Below, piece by piece: positions 1-10,854 of a stretch of DNA of 64,000 nt. The notes under the pieces were generated by a model, which saw nothing but the letters and a program-made list of their open reading frames with translations, was not told where the DNA came from and searched no databases. The position numbers were made by a program, and so were the translations under genes. Each line of letters begins with the position of its first letter. Position 1 is the stretch's first letter. The DNA is taken from positions 20,088,001 to 20,152,000 of the forward strand of contig CM106585.1 of the NCBI GenBank assembly GCA_048013815.1. The letters are read 5' to 3'. Source of the DNA: Setoptus koraiensis. Its lineage: Eukaryota; Arthropoda.

Positions 1-876
1 ACGAGAAGAGGCAGCCTTAAAAATTAGTGTGTATAATTTATTGTGAATTGTTGGAAAAGCATCAATTAATTGAGTTGTTGCTTCTCTCTGTGTGTGTGCC
101 TCTTTTGATAGGAATTGAGCTTATTGTTCTTGTTCGCTTAAACTTTCGATGTAACAATATAAACCTAACGGTAACAATATAATTAAATAACAATAATCTA
201 TCTCTCTGACTGGTGATATATTACATGGACTCGGGTTTAAAACGGGCCGGCGCAACAGTGACAATCGATTCAGAGCCAAACGAGATAATTGGCTCCCATC
301 GAAAGTCATGCTGTCATGATGCGTCATGAACTTGTGTCGTCATGAACTTGTGTCGTCATGAACAGGCCGCGAATTTCGTTGGCAGGGGGCGCTTGGCGTT
401 TAGAGGCCTGAGATTAGATCGCTGAATGTTTTGGTTTGGTTGTGAAGAAATACGAAGAACGCGAACTCTTGATTGTTGTCGCCTAACGCATTACGATGAC
501 CGCTTGAGGTTGGATCAATGAGTGGGCGGCATCAGCGAGCTGGCAAGTGTTCGCGCCATGATACTTTGGCTGGACATCAGACATCCTCTAACCGTTCGGG
601 CGAGTTTGTTCAATGTTTGTCTGTTTGTGTTTGTGGCTTGTTGTGGGTGTCGACGGTCATTTTAAAGTCTGCTAATGGCATGTTGGCATCTAGTGGTCAT
701 CATTTGATTTAATTGGTGGTTGTTTCATTCGTCGGCCTTCGTTCATTTCAAATGTTGCTGCTTTATCTCGGTAGTTATCTCGACAACAACAACAACAACA
801 ACAACACTGACCGACGCTGAGATGGTGCGCAATTACGTTTGTATCTCATCGCTAATTAACGCCATATTACGTATAA
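1..876. other. 3' flank of the glycine-rich gene, no gene seen
   Basis: No convincing coding region. The stretch holds a short 16-bp tandem repeat at 322-363 and an (AAC)n tract near 783-806. A minus-strand AATAAA lies at 37-42 and an ATTAAA near 708-713. Either could end the glycine-rich gene, whose stop codon is at 877-879. The nearer ATTAAA, about 165 nt past the stop, is the more natural candidate. Confidence 0.5.
322..363. repeat. 16-bp tandem repeat, about 2.6 copies
   Basis: The unit CGTCATGAACTTGTGT occurs twice exactly (322-337 and 338-353), followed by its first ten bases. It is a small non-coding minisatellite downstream of the glycine-rich gene. Confidence 0.85.
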
Positions 877-2691
877 TTAACGCGCGTAACCACCGCTCGA
901 TGCTCCCTTCGATTTTGTTCCACCGCCGTAACCGCCGGATGAGCCGCCCTGGGAACCGCCGCCGTAGCCGCCAGAGGAGTTTCCACCGCCGCCGCCGCTC
1001 GATCCTCCGTAGCCGCCGCCGCCACCGCTTGGCATGCCGTAGCCTCCGCTGCCGCCTCCGGACGATCCACCGTAGCCGCCGCTACCTGCGCCGCCGCCTC
1101 CTCCCGATGATCCGCCGTATCCGCCACCGGCGCCTCCTCCGCCCGATGACCCGCCGTAGCCTCCGCCGCCACCGGACGATCCGCCGTAGCCGCCACCGGC
1201 TCCTCCGCCGCCCGATGATCCGCCGTAACCTCCGGCTCCACCGCCGCCACCGGAAGATCCGCCATAGCCTCCTCCGCTGCCGCCGGACGATCCGCCTCCG
1301 TAGCCTCCTCCTGAGCCACCCGACGAGCCACCGCCGTAACCACCGGCTCCGCCGCCTCCGCCAGACGATCCGCCGTAGCCTCCTCCGCTGCCGCCGGACG
1401 ATCCGCCGCCGTAGCCTCCTCCGCTACCGCCGCCTCCCGATGATCCGCCGTACCCTCCGGCTCCACCGCCACCACCGGACGATCCGCCGTATCCGCCACC
1501 GGAAGCTCCTCCGCCGCCCGATGATCCGCCGTAACCTCCGCCGCCGGAGCCTCCCTTGCTTCCGCCGCCGTATCCACCGCCGCCGCCTCCGCTGCCGCCG
1601 TGTCCTCCTCCGTTTCCGCCGCCGTATCCACCGGCGTCGTTTCCGTAGTCTCCGTCATCGTCGAAGTTTGGCTCACTGTCGTAACTTTCTGCCTGCGAAT
1701 AGGAACCGGCCGCGGCATTTCCATAGCCGCCCATTCCCCCTCCTCCGCTGGCGCCGCCGCCGTAGCCTCCTCCGCCACCGCCGCTGCTTCCGCCTCCGTA
1801 TCCTCCCATGGATCCGCCGCCGTGGCCTCCCGAAGATCCGCCACCGCCGTATCCTCCTCCTCCGCCGCCACTGCTTCCGCCGTAGCCTCCTCCGCCGCCT
1901 CCGCCGCTTCCGCCGTAGCTTCCACCGCCACCGCCGCCGCCCTTCATTTGATTCTTCATGGGCCTGCATATTATGCGTGCATTGAGTCGGTGATTCGGAC
2001 GGTCGACCATGTGGACGGTAGAGGACGTGGATGGCCGATGATATGGATGGTCGATCATTTAGACGTTCGATCATGTAGACGTTCGATCATGTAGACGTTC
2101 GATGACGTGTGTTTGGTGCGAGTTGGCGGACATTGGCGCCATTTTTGAACGTTCCGATCGGGTTGGCGCGAGTTGGTGTTTGTGTGCACCGGCGGTTGGG
2201 ACCAATTGGGCCCAATGACGCCATCAAATTGATGGGGCCCACGAAGCGAGGCGACCGGCACGCATGACGAGTCGTCGTTGTGGTTGGCGAACGTTGGTTG
2301 GCGACAAGTGTTATAAAGGGGAGAAAGGTTGCAAAGGGGAGAAAGGGAGATGCCGTCAGAGATTGCTCGTCGAGTGAATGAGGGGAAGGCGCATGGGGTC
2401 GCGCCGGTTTGGGTTCCCGGGGCCTGGGTCTGCCGGTTCGGGCTCTCGGGCCTGGCGATGGGGGGCAGCCGCCGGAGCGACGGGTACTTACATTGGAATG
2501 GGCAGCAGGACGATCTTCTTTCGTTTTAGGAGGGCGATGAGGGGCAGGATCTCTTTGATTTTCTTGATGATCTTCTTCTTTTTGCCGGCCGCCACCGGCC
2601 TGGTGATGTTTGGATCAATCAGTACGAGCTCACATAGTATGATTGCCAACAGGCAGTAGGTTGATATGCATAGAAAGTGTTGTCGCCTCAT
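877..2691 (-). CDS. Secreted glycine-rich structural-type protein, two exons
   Basis: Exons 2691-2492 and 1963-877 join in phase and predict about 428 residues. The donor reads AAT|GTAAGT, and the acceptor ATGCAG at 1966-1964 completes a split Met codon. The N-terminus (MRRQHFLC, then a hydrophobic run rich in L, I and C) looks like a signal peptide. A short lysine-rich and aliphatic segment (KKKKIIKKIK, then LLKRKKIVLLPIP) follows. Exon 2 is almost entirely GGYGG and SSGGGGG repeats, interrupted by one acidic patch (NFDDDGDYG). This composition fits arthropod cuticle, eggshell, silk or adhesive proteins, but no specific family is recognised. An in-frame upstream Met at 2784 would add 31 residues. 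I prefer 2691 because it places the hydrophobic segment at the N-terminus. The repeats make exon 2 very GC-rich and leave long open frames on both strands that are not genes. Confidence 0.75.
2060..2107. repeat. 16-bp tandem repeat, 3 copies
   Basis: TAGACGTTCGATCATG is repeated at 2060-2075 and 2076-2091, with a third copy (2092-2107) diverging in its last bases. It lies within the intron of the glycine-rich gene, close to the acceptor side. Confidence 0.85.
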
Positions 2692-4488
2692 TTTGGTGCC
2701 GCTTTGATTTGATTGTTTGCTGCTGATGGTTTTCGCTGAGGAGCGCTGACAGTGGCTGCTGGTGGCCTCGCAATGGCTGCTCATGCTGTTCGCTGTTTTA
2801 CTGTTATGAAATTATTGACTGATTATTGGTATTGTTGCTACTGGTCTATGTGTGGGAATGAATGATTAAATATCGACGATATCGCCCGTGCTGGTATGCG
2901 ATGGCATTGTATTGTGCGTTGTCGGTGATGGTGTCGGGATATATGATTGTGGCAAGCGATATATGTGATGTGATAGCGAGCGACCATGGATAGCTTTTAA
3001 TCAAAATGACGTGTCTGCGCGCCCATTTAAGTGTTTCCGAGCGGCCACTCGCCAACCGCCGACCACATGGCAAGCGGTGCAGTTTGGGCCGGAGCAACGA
3101 AAGTGATACAACCACTTATTGATTGTTATACTGTAGCGCAGCAGTAGTAGTGCTGGTGGTGGTGGTGGTGCTGGTGGAGGTGGTGGTAGCGTACGTAATG
3201 GCAATTCGGTTTAGTTGCTCATGCCAAACACAACACCAAACCAATCATCGCTGGCCGGACAGGGCCGGCCCCCGCTGGCCACTGTCCACTGTTTGCCGTC
3301 CACTGTCCACTGTTTGCTGGCCACTGTCCACTGTTTGCTGGCCACTATCCGCCACCAAGACGCCAGATGTAACGGCCAACAATAACTGGCTGATCATTTG
3401 TAGTTTCAGTTAGCGGTGCCGCAATGCCCGGCCGATGTTAGACGCATTACAGTCACTCTCGCAGAGCGACCCGTTAAGTGCCCTCGCTCTCACAAAGCCA
3501 CGCTGGCTTTGTGTTCCGCAGAGAGCTCGCCAAAAGAGATTAACGCCGCCCCCTTTTAGCATAATCTATCTCTTCCTGTCTCATCTCGATGCTTATGTGA
3601 ATGGCGATTGTTCGCCTTTAAATTCCAGCCACTAGCCACAACTGGCCGGCCGACTGCCGAGCGCTACAACAGAGGAGAAATTGCCGCTGCCCGGCCAGAC
3701 AGACTGGCGCCGAGAGTGACGGACGGATGGAGCGGCCAGCAGCCAGCGGACAGTTAATTTGTGCACACACGAAGATGACCACTGCTGGCCGTTGTGCAAC
3801 TGCAACTGGTCAATTGCAAATAGTCGATCGCCGCTGCTGTTGTTGGCGTCGTTGTCGTTGTTGTTGTTGCTGCTGTTGCTGTGAAACCTTTTAATAAGCG
3901 CCGGCCAGTCTTGTTGGTCTCGCGAAGCCTTATTCTCGCGAAGCCGTAGTGGCGCAAAGCGAGCCGAGTGCTTACTGTTGCCGCGCTGATAATAAGTGAG
4001 TGACCACTTCTTTTCGCTAACTGCTGTTGCCGTTATCGCTGTCGCTGGCGCTGTTGTTGGCGTTGTTGTTTTGCAATCACCTCGCATAATAGTAATAGCG
4101 GTAATAATAATAATGACCATCGAACACCTAAAATGATTCTCTCGATCAACATGTTATCGCTGTCCATATGCGCAACTGTTGCGGCCGGTGCCGTAGCAGT
4201 TGCCAATTCTCATCGGCTTCAGCCGGCATGACGCTGAATGATGATTATTGGTGTGAAACACGCGAAATAACGGTCTCGCCGAGACGGTCAAACAATGGCC
4301 TCACTCTCGTTCTCTCGGCTCACTCTCGTTCGCTCGACTCACTCTCGTTCTTTCGACGCACGCTTGCTGCCAGTGGCCGGCCAGCAGTCCAGTTAGCCAT
4401 CATGTAGACTGCAGCGCATTCGACACATATCCAGAGAACGCCGAGTAATAATAATAAGCCATTCACCAGTCGCCGCTAGTCGCCACTC

Positions 4489-4519
<31 letters not shown>

Positions 4520-6844
4520 GCTTGACGCTCGCTATTTGTATTTAGTGCTGGCCAGCAGACACACAAACGCGAATGTAAATCACACCATCTCATGATTAGC
4601 TGGTGATTCAATGGCCAGTGCCGATGCATACCTACACCGATAGAGGTTATTATTTGGTCGTATTTAGCTGTGTGTGTGTGTGTGTGCTCATTATTAAGGC
4701 CACTTACACATTACGGAGGTCATCCGTTTGCGAGCCAGCAATGCTAATCAGTGGACACTTGTGTCTAGGAGGCAAGTTGTTTTGTGCGACATGTGACCTG
4801 GAAGTGGCGAAACTAAAACTATATATGGGACTATTCCTTCCTGTGTCAGTGTGTGTGTGTCATGTGATGAACTTGTTCTCATTCGTTATGCCGTTCGACG
4901 ATCTGCCCAATGGAATTATCCGAAGCCGTTGTCTGGTATTTCAACGAAAGTTTCGCCGTTCTCGTGTTCGCCGTTTCGCAACACAGCCAAGCGAGCGACA
5001 GTGAGCACACAAAATCAACAACTACACCGAAAACAACGACAAAAACAACAACGATAACAACAACAACAACAACAACGACAACAACGACAACAACAGCAAC
5101 AACAACAACAACAGGTGATTGAATGAGCTCAATGGCTGAAGTGAAGTGTGATCAATAGTTGCCACCGATCGGTCATTGGTGGCGGCTACACCAATCATCA
5201 CTGGCACTCGTTAACAGTTTACAATCGCGCCATGTTGTTCGGGCTATAGATGTAATGTCTGGGATGGCACCCTATTCATGCCTATTCTTGCCTACTCTTG
5301 CCTATTATTGCACACTCTAGCTAATCTATTCCAACATATTCCAGCCATATTCTATCCTATTCTGCCCAGACATTATGGCTGCGGTCTGATGAGTTCTATT
5401 AGCGAGTCAATTGGTATAGGAACAAGGAAGTGTGCGAATGATGCCAGCCACAATATGTACACAAAAGAATAACTAAATTAAATCTGTTCATTAATGAAGA
5501 GCGAGTCGTCATCATCATCATCATACTGTTGTTGTTATGATTTAGATTGGCATCATTGGCTTCTTTGTTTAGCCGTACACAAAGGTGAATCATGCCACTA
5601 GTCGTGCCCAGTTGAGACTCTCAACTTGAGAGCGATAGAGGATAGGTCATTATCATCATAATCGTGCCGCTACATGATTGATGTTCGACCAGTGTTCAAC
5701 ACACGTGGCCCAATGGTTGTAGCATTAGATGTTGCTATAGGTGTTACATCATATCGCCGCTAGGAAGGGATAAGTGCTGATAAGTAACTACGACTGTGTG
5801 AGCGCAAACTATACACTGACAGGAGATAAATTTTCGCTCACAATTGCATAAGCGCTGTTGCAATCGAGAAGACCAGTGGTGACTGTGGCGCAATGTAGTG
5901 ACCCGCTGACTGACCATCAAATGAACGAGTGTGGCGGTAGCAATAACAACAACAACAACAACAAAAACAATGGACAACAACAACAATAAAGTAATGTAAC
6001 TAGACAGCTAATGATTTGATCTCTCGTCGACGATTTGATTACTGGCCATAACGTATCAATTATTTGTCTCTAGAGCACTTATTGTGCCCGTTATTGTCTC
6101 GTCGGATATCTGAACAGGGATAGCAACAGTTGTTACAGCAGTAACGGCAATAACGACGGCCGATGTCCGATAAAAACAATAGATTGAATTTCTATTGAAT
6201 TGTTGCTTGACACGATAATGATTGTTTGATCAGGTAATGTTGCAAGTGATCGCATGATCGTATTTAGATGTCGATTATGAGCTAACAGCGATTGTTTCCG
6301 AGCCCATGGTAGCGCCCACCGGTATTCAAATTGGCCAAAGCCATTGGTAGATTTCCACACGGTACAGTGACAGCGAAAGCTGCAACCGCCTCAAAGCTGC
6401 CAGCCTGCCAGCCACAACATGAAGCTAGCAAACTTTGACGAAAGTCTGAGGAAATTCTCGATACGCAACGGATTCAAGGCACACGTTTGAGATAACGTTA
6501 ACTTTTACTTTTAGTTCAACATCACTTTAGCTTTTAGTTTGACTTTTACTTAAACTTTCACTTTAACTCTCTTTAATGTTACCTCGCTAATTCAATCTTT
6601 TACACCTACTAGACGGCCAATCGACTCGGCCAGCCGATCGAGTGAGTGAGTGACCACTAGCAGTCAATCAAGTTTATTGCAACACACACATACACACACG
6701 CTCTTTATTGCCTGTGTCTGTCTACCTGGATAGGATATGGATAGACAGAATCCAGACAGGGAAGCTACGAAGAAAAAAAATCAGCATCACTTATAATACG
6801 TTCGACTAGTCGGTGTTGCAACAACAGCAGAGCCACCGAAAGAC
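2692..6844. other. Intergenic, repeat-rich, no gene recognised
   Basis: I see no conserved protein here on either strand. Notable content is a 21-bp tandem repeat of about three copies at 3279-3351 (ccactgtccactgtttgctgg), a short GCCACTAGCC-type repeat near 4480-4520, (TG)n near 4670-4686, an (AAC)n/(AACAACG) tract at about 5005-5115, and (CAA)n near 5941-5990. The open frames are short and built from these simple repeats. The part just above 2784 should hold the promoter of the glycine-rich gene. Confidence 0.5.
3279..3351. repeat. 21-bp tandem repeat, about 3 copies
   Basis: Three successive copies of a unit close to CCACTGTCCACTGTTTGCTGG. Each unit itself contains a doubled CCACTGT. Non-coding. 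Confidence 0.8.
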
Positions 6845-6850
6845 TTTATT
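6845..6850 (-). terminator. Polyadenylation signal of the DNTTIP1-like gene
   Basis: TTTATT on the plus strand reads AATAAA on the minus strand, 40 nt past the stop codon at 6892-6890. Its closeness supports the view that the short protein really ends there. Confidence 0.7.
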
Positions 6851-6889
6851 CCAAACTAACGTCAGCCTACAACAACAACAACAGCAGCA

Positions 6890-7231
6890 TTAGAACATCT
6901 TTTTGGCCTCGTCTAATATCTGTCGACACACTGCCTTGAGATGTTGACCAGAAATCGAATCTTCGCCTTGATTCTCTTTAATATTGTGTGCGGCCGGCCT
7001 AAAGTAAAGGTGTATGTAACGCTGGATTATATCATGTATTTCTTGATTTAAATTAGGCTGCAGTGCTTGTCGCAATGTATTCAATGATTTTGAGGTGGAT
7101 TGTACACAACCTTGTTTCATTCTCAGTGACCTAGTTGTGGTGGCTCGATTTGCTTGACTAATTGCATTTAGATTGGCTATCCTCATGTTGAATGTGTTGA
7201 AGGTGTTTTTTAATTCGCCAGGCTCCTCCAT
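6890..7231 (-). CDS. Stand-alone DNTTIP1-type dimerisation-domain protein
   Basis: The predicted protein has 113 residues. Its second half aligns by eye with the N-terminal dimerisation domain of vertebrate DNTTIP1: LRQALQPNLNQEI against LRAVLQPSINEEI, and CRQILDEAKKMF against CRSCLEQAKLLF. In vertebrates this domain holds HDAC1/2 and the MIDEAS scaffold in the MiDAC deacetylase complex. The frame stops immediately after the domain, so the C-terminal DNA-binding part of full DNTTIP1 is absent, and AATAAA follows 40 nt later. The start is the Met at 7231. A plausible 5' UTR intron of about 70 nt (donor TAT|GTAAGTGAG, acceptor TTGCCAG) ends three bases upstream of that ATG. The codon at 7240 is TTG, and I do not use it. 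The gene sits about 340 nt below the MCM2 stop on the same strand. Homology is clear for the domain. Orthology to full-length DNTTIP1 is an inference. Confidence 0.75.
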   Translation of the reverse strand: MEEPGELKNTFNTFNMRIANLNAISQANRATTTRSLRMKQGCVQSTSKSLNTLRQALQPNLNQEIHDIIQRYIHLYFRPAAHNIKENQGEDSISGQHLKAVCRQILDEAKKMF

Positions 7232-7467
7232 ATCTGGCAACAGGTGTGAACGGGAAGATTATTGTCAATTAATTATATAACACACAGTAATTATACTCAC
7301 TTACATACAAAATAATTGGACAATTTGTTGTTACGGTTGCTGGTTGTTATGATCGTGTTTTTAATTTTTTTTTCTCATTAGATTTAAGGGGCAGGACAGC
7401 TCTATCAAAGCATATTTTTTTCTGTACATTTTCTGTTTCTGTGCTGCTCAAGATTCATTTCAATACA

Positions 7468-7473
7468 TTTATT
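7468..7473 (-). terminator. Polyadenylation signal of MCM2
   Basis: Minus-strand AATAAA, 97 nt past the MCM2 stop codon at 7570-7572. Only about 235 nt separate it from the next start codon on the same strand (7231). Confidence 0.65.
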
Positions 7474-7569
7474 TTCGACAATTTAGCTGAACAGAACTGT
7501 AGATATAGCTAAAATGTGCAGTGGTCATTCCGTGCATTTCTCAGACCAATCGCGCTATACGTGCTACAT

Positions 7570-10335
7570 TCAAATTTTCGCATATCTTATAATTCTCCTT
7601 TGGGGATCATAAGTAAAATGATTGTTCGTGAAGGCAGACACACGATAGAAGTAGCTTGGATCACTCTGTTCAACGCGCCGACATCTATTTCTGAACTCGC
7701 GCTCATCTATCTCAATGGAGTCTATCGCTGTGTCGGGACCCAACTTTTGTTTCAATATTTGTTGCTCCTCCAGAACCATGTTCTTCAGAACGTTCAGAAG
7801 CAACTCTGTAGATGACCTGTTGTAATTGAGATGATGTGCAAAGAGGCTCTCCATATTCTTTCTGACCATGGCACGTTGAGTGGACACGAAACTCTCCAAT
7901 ATAACTTTTATGGCCATTCGCACGTCATCATTGCTCACATAGTTCCTCAGGTGCATCTTTGCGTAGGCTTCGGAACATCTGATTATACTTTCAATATGTC
8001 TAGCGGTGATGGGTATAGAGTTTGTTTGAGCAGATTCGCGTCTCATGTCTGCGTATACTTTCGCGATACTTTCTTGTTGTTGGGCACTCAGTTTTGGCTT
8101 GATCCTGTCACGCGCATATACTATGTATTTTCTAAGTATGTCTTGTCTGATAGGCTCATATTCCTCAATCTTATCCTGTAGGTCCAATTGCTCAAGTTGA
8201 GCTAATTCGTCTTCCTCGACGTCAGGATGACACTTGATGTGGGATCTCACAACAAATTTCGCCAACAATTCATCGGTGAATTCATTAACTTCGTCTCTCA
8301 CCACACAAATAATATCGAATCTAGATATAATAGGTTCCGTTAATTCGACATTCTGAGAAAAGGTATTTCTTCCGTTATAGCGACCACCTATAGGATTGGC
8401 CGCAGCTATGACTGAACATCTAGCTTTAAGTGAGGCTACTATTCCCGCTTTGGAGACTGAAATGGATTGTTGCTCCATAGCCTCGTGTATACTAGTTCTA
8501 TCACGATCTGACATCTTGTCAAACTCGTCAATCAAGCATACTCCGCTATCTGCCAATACCAACGCACCAGCTTCTAAAGTCCATTCTCTGGTAACCGGAG
8601 ACTTTTGTACGTATGCCGTAAGACCCACTGCGGATGCACCTTGACCAGTGGTGTAGATTGCTCGAGGTGCGATTTTTGTGGTGTATTTCAAGAATTGTGA
8701 TTTTGCTGTTCCAGGGTCACCACACAACAAAACGTTGATATCTCCACGAATTCTATGTTTGTTTGAAGGGTTCTTGCTCATACCGCCAAACAAAGCTAAA
8801 GCAATTGCTCTCTTAACTGGCTTGTGACCATAGACTGAGGGACAAATAGATGCCATAATGCGTTCGACAATGTTGGGATCTTTAGATAGATTTACGATTT
8901 TGGAGATATCTTCATCAACCAATGTTTGACTCACTGATGTCCAATCCTCTTTTCGGATGATGTGATTGGCCATTATTACTGTGGAGAAAACCGGGAAACC
9001 ATTAGCAATATTCAGAGATCCATCGTATGTGTTGCTGTAGATTCCTGTGAGGTCAATATCGTCTCCTGGTCGACAGCTATCACATAAGTCGCCCAAAACA
9101 ATGATGTCTTTGGCTCTGGGTACTCTTCCTGCACTGATGCGACCTGGCGATTCTTGTATGGTAAGGCGTTGATAATTTTTGAATATAGTTTCTTCCATGT
9201 TGATGGCAAATGGTCCCAGTGATTGACATCCGGGGCATGTTCCGGGTTTGACCTCTTCTTCTTGATTCTGTACAAACGGGCCAAGAACATACTTACATTT
9301 GAGACAGTCAAATTTAATCAGACCTAACTGAGGAATTATACTTGTTGCGCTTGTGATAACTCCTTCAGTCCTGATAAGTTGACTTAAATGTAATTGACGT
9401 AACGCTCTTATCTCGTCAGTAATGGCAAGATCCCTGATTCTGACAAATATTTCGGGTGCTATTTTTCCATAGGCTGGATACATTGATAGTACAACATCCT
9501 TTGCGGCACTGTTGAACAATTCTAACATCTGATGTGGAACCTCAGGAAGGAACAGAGCCAAAGCCTGTTGCTCGCGTGCCAGAATCTTGTATTCCAATTC
9601 GAAGCTTTGCTGATTCATTTCAGTCATTGCGCGCAATTTCTCCCTGAAAAAACTTTTTCCCGTGTCGGTGTCAATGTAGGTCTTAAGTAAATGCTTGAAT
9701 CTGTTCTTTATCTCATTCTTAGTGGCAATCTGCGATACCCACTCCTTATTTGACATACCACGAGTATCTTCAAGATTGTCAATACTCTCAGTTTGTGCTT
9801 GGGCGTCGTCTTCGTCATCTAGACGACCCCGAAGAGCGTTTTCAGCCAATCTTCTACGCCGCTTCAATTGTTTGTAGCTAGTTTGCGAATCAGGTTCTGA
9901 CATTTCATCAAACATTTCCAATCCGCGTCTCATTTTACCCCGACGACCTTCTGCCCTATCTCTTTCACGGAGAGTAGCCTCGGCCGCTATACGCTCGCCA
10001 ATGGAAAGCTCACTGACGGACGCATCGTCTAAATGATCGGAATCGTATCGATCCAATTCGGGCCTCGGTAGGTAGTCTCTATCCATGTTCTCGCCAAACA
10101 AATCCTCACCCTCCTCGTCCTCCTCGGGATCCGGTCGATCAACACCGTCGTCGATGACACCGTCAAACTCATCCAAAATCTCATTATTGTCATCAGGAAT
10201 ATCGCGACTGGCATCAACAAAATTATCCGAGTCCTCGTTGTCCGACAGAGCCCCTCTCAATATCCTCCTGCGAGGCTGACTGGGCCTGTTGTTAGAGCGA
10301 TCACCTTCGCTGCTTCCATTGAAGTTTGACGACAT
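7570..10335 (-). CDS. MCM2: DNA replication licensing factor MCM2
   Basis: A complete, intronless 921-residue frame; human MCM2 is 904. MCM2 is one of six AAA+ subunits of the MCM2-7 ring that is loaded at origins and unwinds DNA as part of the CMG helicase. In order, I see an acidic Ser/Asp/Glu-rich N-tail (histone H3-H4 binding in the family), an N-terminal zinc finger around residues 344-371 (CLKCKY ... CPGC), and the AAA+ core. The core has Walker A GDPGTAKSQ near residue 539, Walker B CLIDEFDKM near 599 and the arginine finger SRFD near 670, then a C-terminal winged-helix region ending RRIIRYAKI. All key ATPase residues are present. The start is the first Met of the frame, followed by SSNFNGSSEG. 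Upstream lies an E2F-type site, matching the cell-cycle control known for this family. Confidence 0.98.
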   Translation of the reverse strand: MSSNFNGSSEGDRSNNRPSQPRRRILRGALSDNEDSDNFVDASRDIPDDNNEILDEFDGVIDDGVDRPDPEEDEEGEDLFGENMDRDYLPRPELDRYDSDHLDDASVSELSIGERIAAEATLRERDRAEGRRGKMRRGLEMFDEMSEPDSQTSYKQLKRRRRLAENALRGRLDDEDDAQAQTESIDNLEDTRGMSNKEWVSQIATKNEIKNRFKHLLKTYIDTDTGKSFFREKLRAMTEMNQQSFELEYKILAREQQALALFLPEVPHQMLELFNSAAKDVVLSMYPAYGKIAPEIFVRIRDLAITDEIRALRQLHLSQLIRTEGVITSATSIIPQLGLIKFDCLKCKYVLGPFVQNQEEEVKPGTCPGCQSLGPFAINMEETIFKNYQRLTIQESPGRISAGRVPRAKDIIVLGDLCDSCRPGDDIDLTGIYSNTYDGSLNIANGFPVFSTVIMANHIIRKEDWTSVSQTLVDEDISKIVNLSKDPNIVERIMASICPSVYGHKPVKRAIALALFGGMSKNPSNKHRIRGDINVLLCGDPGTAKSQFLKYTTKIAPRAIYTTGQGASAVGLTAYVQKSPVTREWTLEAGALVLADSGVCLIDEFDKMSDRDRTSIHEAMEQQSISVSKAGIVASLKARCSVIAAANPIGGRYNGRNTFSQNVELTEPIISRFDIICVVRDEVNEFTDELLAKFVVRSHIKCHPDVEEDELAQLEQLDLQDKIEEYEPIRQDILRKYIVYARDRIKPKLSAQQQESIAKVYADMRRESAQTNSIPITARHIESIIRCSEAYAKMHLRNYVSNDDVRMAIKVILESFVSTQRAMVRKNMESLFAHHLNYNRSSTELLLNVLKNMVLEEQQILKQKLGPDTAIDSIEIDEREFRNRCRRVEQSDPSYFYRVSAFTNNHFTYDPQRRIIRYAKI

Positions 10336-10833
10336 TGTGACAATATGTGTATAAAATTGAACTTACTTGTATTGTGTGTGTGTGTAGATAAAAATTTAAG
10401 AGATCCGAATATAATGATATTTTTCAATATATAATTCAATCCTTCGAAAAATATCTATCAGATGGGCAATTTAAAAACTAAAGTCGTTAAAATACTGCTG
10501 GTATGCAGTACGTGCAAAGGCATCCTTTATTTGTGTCCCCATAACTGCGAGTACATTTAAAGCCCTTTGTTCTGTTAAAGAGTGGCGCCAAAAAGAGCGC
10601 AACTGGTTGTTTGCGGTCCGATGCGCGGGTATTTGAAATGTTTTAGGTCGTATGTTTTACTAATGCGGTGTGTGTCGTTTCGGGTAGATGGCGTTAACAG
10701 TGGCCCTGACAAATGAACCTAAACCAGTTGATAGATTCAGATTGAGATCCTGAGAGACAAGATCGACCACTATCGGCAAGAATAACACAATAAACACAAG
10801 AAAAACTATATAACATGGTGAGTGTTGTACTTA
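10336..10833. other. MCM2 promoter / eIF3h 3' end spacer
   Basis: This 500-bp spacer between two minus-strand genes should hold the MCM2 promoter and 5' UTR. Besides the E2F-type site at 10585-10592 there is a TTTGAA (CHR-like) at about 10628-10633 and a short (TG)n at 10373-10384. I see no TATA box at a convincing distance. Confidence 0.5.
10585..10592 (-). promoter_or_regulatory. E2F-type site upstream of MCM2
   Basis: The minus strand reads TTTTTGGCGCCACT, containing TTTGGCGC, a match to the E2F consensus TTTSSCGC. It lies about 250 bp above the MCM2 start codon. MCM genes are classical E2F targets in animals, so position and motif agree. Binding is inferred. Confidence 0.6.
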
Positions 10834-10839
10834 TTTATT
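10834..10839 (-). terminator. Polyadenylation signal of eIF3h
   Basis: Minus-strand AATAAA only about 15 nt past the eIF3h stop codon (TAG at 10857-10855). The very short 3' UTR fits the compact packing of this cluster. Confidence 0.55.
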
Positions 10840-10854
10840 GATAAATAGAAGCCT

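Noticed and set aside
322-363. Possible CRISPR-like direct repeats here and at 2060, 3279, 21521 and 45682
   Set aside because: Units are contiguous with no spacers, and the genome is clearly eukaryotic.
720-1985. Long open frames of 421 codons (plus strand) and 354 codons (minus strand, another phase) over the glycine-rich gene
   Set aside because: They are Arg-rich and Ala/Glu/Asp-rich shadows of the GGYGGSS repeats. A GC-rich repeat with few stops stays open in several frames. Only the Gly-rich frame joins a signal-peptide exon in phase.
10800-10830. ATG directly followed by a GTGAGT donor-like sequence on the plus strand (10814-10822), as in a minimal first coding exon
   Set aside because: No plus-strand downstream exon with a phase-compatible conserved frame is seen. 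The region opposite is occupied by eIF3h.
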